Below are positions 56,065 to 64,000 of a DNA stretch of 64,000 nt, in pieces. Numbering within the stretch: position 1 is the stretch's first letter; every line of letters starts with the position of its first letter. The translations under genes were made by a program, and so were the position numbers. Source of the DNA: Heracleum sosnowskyi (taxonomy: Eukaryota; Streptophyta; Magnoliopsida; Apiales; Apiaceae); contig CM061238.1 of the NCBI GenBank assembly GCA_030848705.1, forward strand, positions 30,534,655-30,598,654, read 5' to 3'. Below the pieces are notes generated by a model. The model was not told where the DNA came from. It was given only the letters and a program-made list of their open reading frames with translations, and made no database searches.

Positions 56065-57124
56065 GATCCCGTAGTTGTTAACAAATCGAAGTTAATATGG
56101 ATAAGAACTTCTATTTAGATTAGAGACTCTTTAAGCTTAGAACTAGTTGCATGTTAGAACTGTAAAAAAAATCAGGATGGTATTAGACTTTGTTGTACAT
56201 ATTTTATGTGAGAAAATGATTTACGCATTTTGTTAAGATATATAATTCGAGCTTCTATTTTCCCCTTATTCTTACAAAAAAGTTAAAAAAACAATCATAC
56301 GAATAATAAAGGATAATGCTACTTAAAAATGTAAAATATGTTCGCAACTGATTTATAAAATATATATTTTTGAAAAATATGTGTTTGCTTTCTCGAAAAT
56401 GCTATATTTCTATCGGAATATATTTTCCGTAGATATCTCAAAAATACTATATATCTGTTTGATATTTACCATGACTTAATTGATTCAAACGAGGCCCATT
56501 GAGAAATCTACGGAATCAAAGAAATGTGATACCTACGGCTTTGGAATTGTTCTCCTAAATATCCTGACACTTGACAGGACGAAAACTGGCATCACCTGTA
56601 AAACAGGGGAACATGACCTTGTTTCTTGGTCTAAGACTTGCTGGCAAGTCTAGGATTTCTCGTGGATGCAGACTTCAAAGGAGAGTACACAATCAGAGCA
56701 GCATTAAGAGCCTTTTCCTCGTAGTAATAACTCATATGACTCTCATTTAGATCCCAAATCAGGACCTGATGCAGATGAGGTGGTAAAAGAATTAGAGCAG
56801 CTTCGTGATATGGAAAACATCACAAATGAACCTCTGAAGTCAATACAGAAACATAATATTTTTCCGAAAAAAGTACAGCAAGGTCAAATTTTTGGCTAAA
56901 TATTGTTCTTTGAAACAAACTGTTTATAACCAACCTAACATTTTTAAGATTGCTCTTAAGCTATGCAAAAACGGGGAATTAACAGGAAACATTGACAAAT
57001 ACTAATACTCCATGTGCTAATGCAATGATCTTTATGCATAATAATTTAGTTTCCTTCCTAGTCTGTTAATGGATTCTACTATTTATAAACAAAACCAACC
57101 AAACAGATCCTGTCACTTCACAGT
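56065..57124. other. Intergenic, with a short possible exon remnant
   Basis: Mostly AT-rich. On the plus strand 56750-56899 is open for 49 codons (DADEVVKELEQLRDME), preceded by an acceptor-like CTCATTTAG. I do not recognise it and treat it as weak. Confidence 0.35.
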
Positions 57125-58656
57125 TCACACTATTACAAAATCATCCCGGCTATCATCCCAGTCCTCTATCCACCTTTCATCCCAGCTATCATCCCATTCA
57201 TCACACAAGGGACAAATGCCATCCATCTTCAGCGACTTGTCTATGCATTCTTGGTGAAAAAAGTGAGAACATGGCAGCTGCTTGATCTCAAAAATGTTTT
57301 TGTACTTTTCCTTGCATATGTAGCAAATCTAGAACACAAACCATTATCAGTGAAAACACATATCATGACTTCAGAAATCGTTTCCCCGGTTTATATCATA
57401 ATTTACACCACATTTCGTTACAGACCTTAATTTTAGACAACACCAATATGATGTAGCTAGTTAAATGCATATATAGTAAGCTTCAGATGAATATTCGAGT
57501 TCAATAAATTATGATGATTCAAATCTCTAGTTCAATTAAAGTGCCTTACCGCATCTTCTCCTGATTTGATGCGCGCCTCTATACCTGCAGACACGATTCC
57601 TTCATTAGTACCTGAGTTATAGTACTTCAATATGTGATTCGTCAAAGAATTCTACTAGCTAGTTTATTGTGTATTTAACTAGAAATTAAATGAAAAAAGT
57701 AACTTGTCACAAAATATTAACTTGAACAATTACATGAATCTTTCGGGTACTTAAAACTGATCTCCATTCTCCATTGATCTGCTTTTATAATTTCCAACTT
57801 CGACACACATACATTCAACATTCTGGATCTATAATCAATAATGTCAACCATAACAGACCGACAGGCCCTAAGGTTGAAGCATAGATGAACAGACAGACCG
57901 ACAGGCCCCAACATTATGGATCATAATGAACTAATAATAACGCTTATAAAAAAATCCCAAAACTTAAAGTTCTCTCTGGCATACACCCTAGTCTCTGATG
58001 GTGTTTTACAAAGCTTGGTATCAACAAGTTAAACAAAGAGACTAGGAAACCTAATTCTTTTCAAACCGGTTATATACAATTACGATCCAAAACTCTTCTT
58101 GACTGTAACATTGGGTTCTGCAACGAGACATAAAATAAAAAAAAATTGTGCTTCTTAAGGATTTATGTTCAGGCACGTTTATTACAAGAGTGAGTAAATA
58201 ACTAAATATATGATCAAATAAAAATTGAGTAGAAGACTCACTTGCAGTTGCATGCCTCCTGCTACTATCTTCGGAACTCCATGCCTCGATCTTGGCATAG
58301 GGACACCCACACTTGGACTTAAACAGCAACACAAATCTTCCATTTACGGGCACTAGCTTCTTGAAATAAGTCCTCAACTCCGCTTTGACCGCCTCGTCCT
58401 CAGATGATAAATCCCCGGCAAGTAGTTCATGCCACGGCAACTTGTCAACTTGCATCACCTCCTTACTTGTCACCTCTTTCAAACGATTCTCTGTCTGAAA
58501 CCTAAACTCGAAATTATCATCATTCATATAACCACGACACCCTGATTTCCCGCACTTTAATCGATCGAGCCCTATCAACAACTTAATTTGAAGAATTCCC
58601 AGAATGTTGAGGGTATTAATTCCCCTTCGCGGGATGTCGAGGGTATTGTTTTCCAT
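57125..58656 (-). CDS. RING-H2 finger protein, probable E3 ubiquitin ligase, three exons
   Basis: The exons are 58656-58242, 57584-57550 and 57328-57125, all with GT-AG introns and matching phases. They give 217 residues. Exon 1 encodes a conserved N-terminal region with CGKSGCRG, VDKLPWHEL and KCGCPYAKIEAWSSED. Exon 2 is only 35 bases. Exon 3 encodes a RING-H2 finger (CYICKEKY, LPCSHFFHQEC, CPLC) and an acidic W/D-rich tail (EWDDSWDERW). RING-H2 proteins bring a ubiquitin-charged E2 to substrates; the substrate here is unknown. The same structure recurs at 62224-64000 and, broken, at 55672-56064. Longer frames in exon 1 run into the intron and are false. Confidence 0.85.
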
Positions 58657-59019
58657 GCAGAATCAATATAGCGAAAATATGTTAGGCCACGGAATATATA
58701 TTTGATGTGAGCACCGCCTAATCAACTAGAATAGTCCCTTCTCGATCTGGTGTTCTAATCATTCCGGTGTTCTAATCATTTACTAATACAAACAATTTTT
58801 ACTGATTCTGCCCTCAATGTCTTATTCTAATTAAAAATAATTAAATTTCGATTTTTAGAAATAGAGTCCTCCATGAGATATAATTATATTATAATTTTCT
58901 CTGTTCCTGATTGAATAGAATTACAAACTTATATTTTGTCCGTTCTTATTTAATTCTACTTTAAAGATAAAGAATTTAGTCAAACAAAATCACCCAAAAA
59001 TTGGTTTCTATTTGGTTTT
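58657..59019. other. Upstream region of the RING-H2 gene
   Basis: AT-rich, with a short direct repeat GTGTTCTAATCATT at about 58751-58780. It probably includes the promoter. No gene is visible. Confidence 0.5.
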
Positions 59020-60235
59020 CGGTCATCTATTCTATTTAATAAATAATAAAATAATATAAAAATAGTAACTAGCTGATTGACTTTTATCATTAAAACACTT
59101 TTTGTAACAAAATCTACTCATTTTCCAAAAATATCACGGGTAATTACATTTAAATTAAAACATATTACCTTTTATAATAACTAATAAAATAATATAAAAA
59201 TAGTAATTAGTTGATTGTCTTTTATCTTTAAAACACTTTTTTGTAACAAAATCTACTCATTTTTTCAAAAATATCACGGGAAATTACCTTTAATTTAAAA
59301 CATATTACCATTAATAATAAATAATATAAAAATACTAACTAGCTTATTACCTTTTATCATTAAAACACTTTTTTTTAACAAAATCTACTATTTTTCCAAA
59401 AATATCATGGGAAATTATCTTGATATTAAAACATATTACATTTTATAATAAATAATAAAATAAAAAAATAGTAACTAGCTGATTGCCTTTTATCATTAAA
59501 ACACCTCTTTGTAACGAAATCTACTCTTTTTCCAAAAATATCACGGGCAATAATTACCTTTAAATTAACATATTACCATTTATATTTGTTTTCACTAAAA
59601 TCTTTTTTTTTCGGTTTTCGGTCATTTATTCTATTTAATAAATAATAAAATAATATAAAAATATTAACTAGTTGATTGACTTTTATCATTAAAACACTTT
59701 TTGTAACAAAATCTACTCCTTTTCCAAAAATATCACGGGTAATTACATTTAAATTAATACATATTATCTTTTGTAATATCTAATAAAATATATAAAAATA
59801 GTAATTAATTGATTGTCTTTTATCTTTAAAACACTTTTTTAATAACAAAATCTACTCCTTTTTTCAAAAATATCACGGACAATTACCTTTAATTTAAAAC
59901 ATATTACCAATAATAATAAATAATATAAAAATACTAACTAGCTTATTACCTTTTATCATTAAAACATTTTTTTCAACAAAATCTACTCTTTTTTCCAAAA
60001 ATATCACGGGAAATTATCTTGATATTAAAACATATTACCTTTTATAATAAATAATAAAATAATATAAAAATAGTAACTAGCTGATTGCCTTTTATCATTA
60101 AAACACTTTTTGTAACAAAATCTACTTTTTTTCCAAAAATATCACGGGCAATAATTATCTTTAAATTAACATATTATCATTTATATTTGTTTTCACTAAA
60201 ATCTCTTTTTTCCAAAAATATCAATGCAACCTTTA
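59020..60235. repeat. AT-rich tandem array with two-copy higher-order structure
   Basis: Eight units of about 133-140 bases each contain AACTAGCTGATTG-like, ATTAAAACACTTTTT, CAAAATCTACTC and CCAAAAATATCACGGG words. The ATATCACGG words start near 59131, 59269, 59402, 59537, 59729, 59868, 60001 and 60139. Units 1-4 and 5-8 match in order: the endings after CACGG are TAATTACATT, AAATTACCTT, AAATTATCTTGAT and CAATAATTA in both sets. The period of the four-unit block is about 598 bases. Confidence 0.88.
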
Positions 60236-60266
60236 TATTGAATTGAGCATGACAACTATTTCAGTA

Positions 60267-60274
60267 GGCATAGT
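60267..60274. repeat. Target-site duplication of the hAT element, left copy
   Basis: GGCATAGT precedes the element and recurs at 61128-61135. Confidence 0.95.
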
Positions 60275-61127
60275 TAGGGGTGAGCGCGGGTCGGATCGGT
60301 TCGGTTTTAGGTTAAAACCGAAACCGAAACCGCATATCCTCGGTTTTTAAAATCGAAAACCGAAACCGCAACCGAAACCGTCGGTTCGGTTTCGGTTTTA
60401 AAATGATCGGATCGGTTACAATCGGTTCGGTTTCGGTTTTAAAACCGCCTCAAATAAACATAACAAAATAAATAAAATGACTTCGAATTTTTAAGCTTGT
60501 AAAGTTGCAAATTATTTTTGCGTCCAAAATAAACATACAAAGTTTTCATAATAAATTATTTAAGTCCAACATGATCCGAGAATAATGAAAATTTAACATG
60601 ATTTTCAAAAATATTTTCTTTGAAATGTATATAAGACAATTTTAGAAATTCAACAATCTCGAGTCTATCTGAAGTCTTTGTATAAGTAAAGAGTTTTTCC
60701 AGGAAAGTCAAGAAAAATCGTCACATCAAAAAATAAAGCAACATATAAAACACCTAGATATAGAAGTTTATTAAACTACATTTATTAATCAACTATTACA
60801 AATTAAAACTTCATAAACAAGAACACAATAGTATAATTATTAAAAGGAATGTCAGGATCTTTATTAATCTACTCCCACTACTCATAAAAATTGGTCTAGT
60901 AGAATATATAATATATTTATTTCCTTATTTTTATTAATCGGATCGGTTCGGTTTTTTTCGGTTCGGTTTGGACCTAAAACCGAAACCGAAACCTCAAGAA
61001 CGGTTCGGTTTTTAAATTTCCGGTTTCGGTTCGGTTTCAACTCGGTTTCGGTTTTTTACGGTTCGGTTTTTATCGGTTTCGGTTTCGGTTCGGTTTCGGT
61101 TTTAATTCGGTTTTTTGCTCACCCCTA
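60275..61127. mobile_element. Non-autonomous hAT transposon
   Basis: 853 bp with perfect 11-bp terminal inverted repeats (TAGGGGTGAGC and GCTCACCCCTA) and an 8-bp duplication GGCATAGT, diagnostic of hAT elements. Both ends hold dense subterminal repeats of AACCGAAACCG and its reverse complement (about 60297-60450 and 60940-61110). No transposase is encoded, so it needs one supplied in trans. Confidence 0.93.
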
Positions 61128-62223
61128 GGCATAGTATCACAATTATTTTCAGGTATTTTAAAGCAAGTAGTAATCACATCTGCATATTTCCCTTAAAAGA
61201 AATTGTACCATGATACAGATGAGTGAAAGTGAGCATGGCCTATGATAGTTTGCAAATGAAATTCATCATTTAATATTATTTTAATAAATAATAAAATAAT
61301 ATTAATAATGTCTCATTTATCTTCCTCACCCCATTTGTATTATTTATTTATTTTTTCTATATTACAATTAATATTTAAATTTCTCATTTTATAATTTATT
61401 ATATTAATTTTTAATTATCTTTGATGGCTCCGCGGGATTCCATATATTTATTAGGAATGTTACCAATTAAAGTAGATTTTTGCTACTACAATTACTTGTG
61501 CGGATAAAAGAAAAAGAAAATACCATTATATTGTTTTGAAAGTATAGGAAGGTCAATTTTTCGACTACATACTTGATATTGCCTTCAAATACCATATGTT
61601 CTTTCAGACAATCTCTTTTCAAATGAATAAAACATTTTTAAAATTGTCCGGACTGATGACATTATATAAAGGACTGGTATTGTAGATTCAACATATTGTC
61701 CTCTGTAATTGAGATGGATATTAAGCTTCTATACCACAAGAGACCGCAGTTTCAAAGGGGTTCATCTCCGTCGTACCAATCTGGCTCGCAAGTACGAAGT
61801 TGCAGAATATGTAAACATTCAAGAACAAGTCGCAAATGTCAAGTTGCGCAGTATATAACATAAATTCTTCAATATAAACTGTTCAGTTCGGATTAGGACA
61901 TCCCCCTACGGCCCTACAAGAGTGTGTGGATAGATGGACAGATATTAGTATTAAGCTAATGCAAAATAATTACTACATTAGTATACAAAAAATTTAAATG
62001 CTTAATGTTTAGTGTGACTGAAGAAATGTCTGAATTGGACTTCGGACTCCTTTGTGTATTTACATACTTATTCGGAAAGTCCTAAGATTGCTCTTAAGCC
62101 TATGCAAACGGGGCATTAACAGGAAACAATGACAAATACTAATACTCCATGTGCTAATGCATCAATGATCTTTCTGCATAATAATTTAGTTTCCTAGCTA
62201 GTCCGTAAATGGATCCTGTCACT
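61128..62223. other. Intergenic downstream of the second RING-H2 gene
   Basis: AT-rich. I see no gene. Confidence 0.5.
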
Positions 62224-64000
62224 TCACACTATAACAAAATCATCCTGGATATCATTCCAGCCCTCTATCCAGCTTTCATCCCAGCTTTCATCCCATTCAT
62301 CACACAAGGGACACACATCCTCGATCTTCAGCAACTTGTCTATGCATTCTTTGTGAAAAAGGTGAGAACATGACAACTTCTTGATCTCAGAAATGTTTTT
62401 ATGCTTTTCCTTGCATATGTAGCAAATCTAGAACAGAAACCACCATTAGTAAAAAAATATATCAAGACTTCAAAAAATTGTTCCCCAAGTTTCAACGGTA
62501 ATATAAAGCACATTTTGTTACAGACATAAATGTTAGACAAAACCAATATAGATGCAGTAGTAAATGCATAGTAAGCTTCAGATGAATTTAACTATGGTGA
62601 CTCAATCTCTAGTTCAAAAAGGTGCCTTACCGCTTCTTCTCCTGATTTGATGCGCTCCTTTACACCTGCAGACACGATTCCTTCATTAGTACCCGATATA
62701 GTACTTCAATATGTGATTCATCAAAGAATTTCACTAGTTTACTGTGTTTTTAACTTGAAACTAAATGAGAAAAGTAACTTGTCCCACAGAATATTAACTT
62801 GAATGATTACATGACAGTTTCCTATACTTAAAACTGATTTTCCCTCTAGCTAGGGAGATACAGTGTTCACACTTACTCCTTCCAGCAACAAAACAGTTTT
62901 GCATAAATTAAAAGATCCAGCAATATATAGTTCCGTAACAGAAAACAAAGAAACTACAGATGCGTGAACGTAATCAAGGGGGGCTAATCTAGGCTGAGCC
63001 CAGACTAAGCTCAAAATTTTAGTAGGAAGTTTTTAATAAAGCCACGACTTTTAGTTAAAAATCAATGGAAATTTACTTAAGCCCCGGCAAGCCTCTAAAG
63101 ATTAGAGATATGATTAATTTTAACCCCGGCTGTTTTCTGATCCAGGTTCCGCCACTCCACGTATGCATTCTATAAAATTTGAATTTACAATAAAAATAAT
63201 AAATTGAATTTTACAAATTTCCAACTTCACACACATACATTCTGCATTATGGATTCATACTCAATAACGTCAATCCATAACAGACCGGCAGACCCCTAGG
63301 TTGCAGCATGAACTAATTAAACATGCTATAAAAAATCCCAGAACCTAAAGTTCTCTGGGAATACACTCTAATGGTGCTTTACAAAGCTTGATATCGACGA
63401 GCTAAAAAAGAGACTATGAAACCTAAATTGGCTACATAAAATTACGATCCAAAACCCTTCTTGACTGTAACATTGGGATGACTAAATCAGCTATATTCCT
63501 GCAACGCAACATATAAATACAAAAAATTGTGCTAATTAAGGATTTATGGGGCATGTACGTTTATTACTAGGTGACCCTAACTAGTTATAGGCGAGTAAAA
63601 CTTGCGTTCAGAGCCCCTTAAACTTTAAGGCCCCAATTTTTTTTTTTATCTCTTTATTTATATCGTTAAATTTTCACTATATACATGTATTTATGACCAC
63701 GTAAGTTGAATTTGATACGACCCGTCTATCCCAGGAGTGAGTAAATCATCAAAAAAAAATTAAGCAAAGACTCACTTGCAATTGCATGCCTCCTTCTACT
63801 ATATTCGGAACTCCATGCCTCAATCTTGGCATAGGGGCACCCACACTTGGCCTTAATCAGCACCACTGATCTTCCATTTAGCGGTGCTACCTTCTTCATC
63901 TCAGTCCAGAACTCCACTATGATCGCCTTCTCCTTAGATGATAAATCCCCGACAAATAGTTCATGCCACGGTAACTTGTCAACTAGCATCACCTCCTTAC
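62224..64000 (-). CDS. Second RING-H2 gene, same family, 5' end outside the window
   Basis: Exon 3 (62427-62224) encodes CYICKEKH, LSCSHLFHKEC, CPLC and the acidic tail EWDESWDESW; it is 204 bases, exactly as in the upstream copy. Exon 2 (62675-62641) is again 35 bases. Exon 1 (from 64000 to 63776) contains VDKLPWHELF and KCGCPYAKIEAWSSEY and is cut by the window edge. All splice sites are GT-AG. Intron 1 (63775-62676) is about 440 bases longer than that of the paralogue because of two insertions. No defect is visible, so it is probably functional. Confidence 0.82.
62970..63170. repeat. Insertion in intron 1 of the second RING-H2 gene
   Basis: About 200 bases (GGGGCTAATCTAGGC to GGTTCCGCCACTCC) have no counterpart in the paralogous intron. 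The type is not identified. A second extra piece, about 160 bases, lies at 63570-63735. Confidence 0.45.

Overview
This is nuclear DNA from a flowering plant, almost certainly a eudicot. The evidence is plant LTR retrotransposon lineages, GT-AG introns, a plant-specific PPR editing factor, a plant GPI-anchored-type protein and plant RING-H2 genes. I cannot fix the species from sequence alone; an asterid such as an Apiaceae member is only a guess.

Positions 1 to about 45,305 are a stack of nested LTR retrotransposons. The outermost is element D, a Ty3/gypsy element of Tat type: its integrase end is at 41303-41911, a spliced antisense extra ORF lies at 44599-42354, and its 3' LTR starts at 45039. 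A short LTR fragment (E, 41199-41302) separates D from element B1, a SIRE/Maximus-like Ty1/copia element covering 13680-24578 and 39102-41198. B1 carries two insertions. One is copia element A, whose 3' part fills 1-2071 and 9411-13679. A is itself split by element C (2072-9410, minus strand, 5-bp duplication GTATC), an Athila-like gypsy element that encodes only gag and protease. The other is B2 (24579-39096, 14.5 kb, 1055-bp LTRs, duplication AGGGC), a full-length young sister of B1. B2 has gag, pol, a small acidic ORF behind its own TATA-like box, and a long extra 3' ORF.

The strongest unexplained signal is in the B family. The motif CTGTC/GACAG (mostly ACTGTCA or TGACAGC) is strongly over-represented in the LTR, in the leader before the extra ORF, and in frame inside both gag and the extra ORF, in both orientations. 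The extra ORF also holds a cluster of GGGGGAG tracts that copy the 3' polypurine tract, in two different reading frames.

Positions 45,306-64,000 are gene-bearing. They hold a possible terminal-exon remnant, Helitron-like ends, a two-exon secreted cysteine-rich peptide gene (47503-46451), tRNA-like repeats, a two-exon gene for an At5g19250-type glycoprotein without the usual GPI tail (51527-50294), and an intact PPR gene most like MEF18 (54477-52366). Then come a broken paralogue, a complete copy and an edge-truncated copy of a three-exon RING-H2 gene, an AT-rich tandem array with two-copy higher-order structure, and a non-autonomous hAT element with a perfect 8-bp target duplication. All of these protein genes are on the minus strand.
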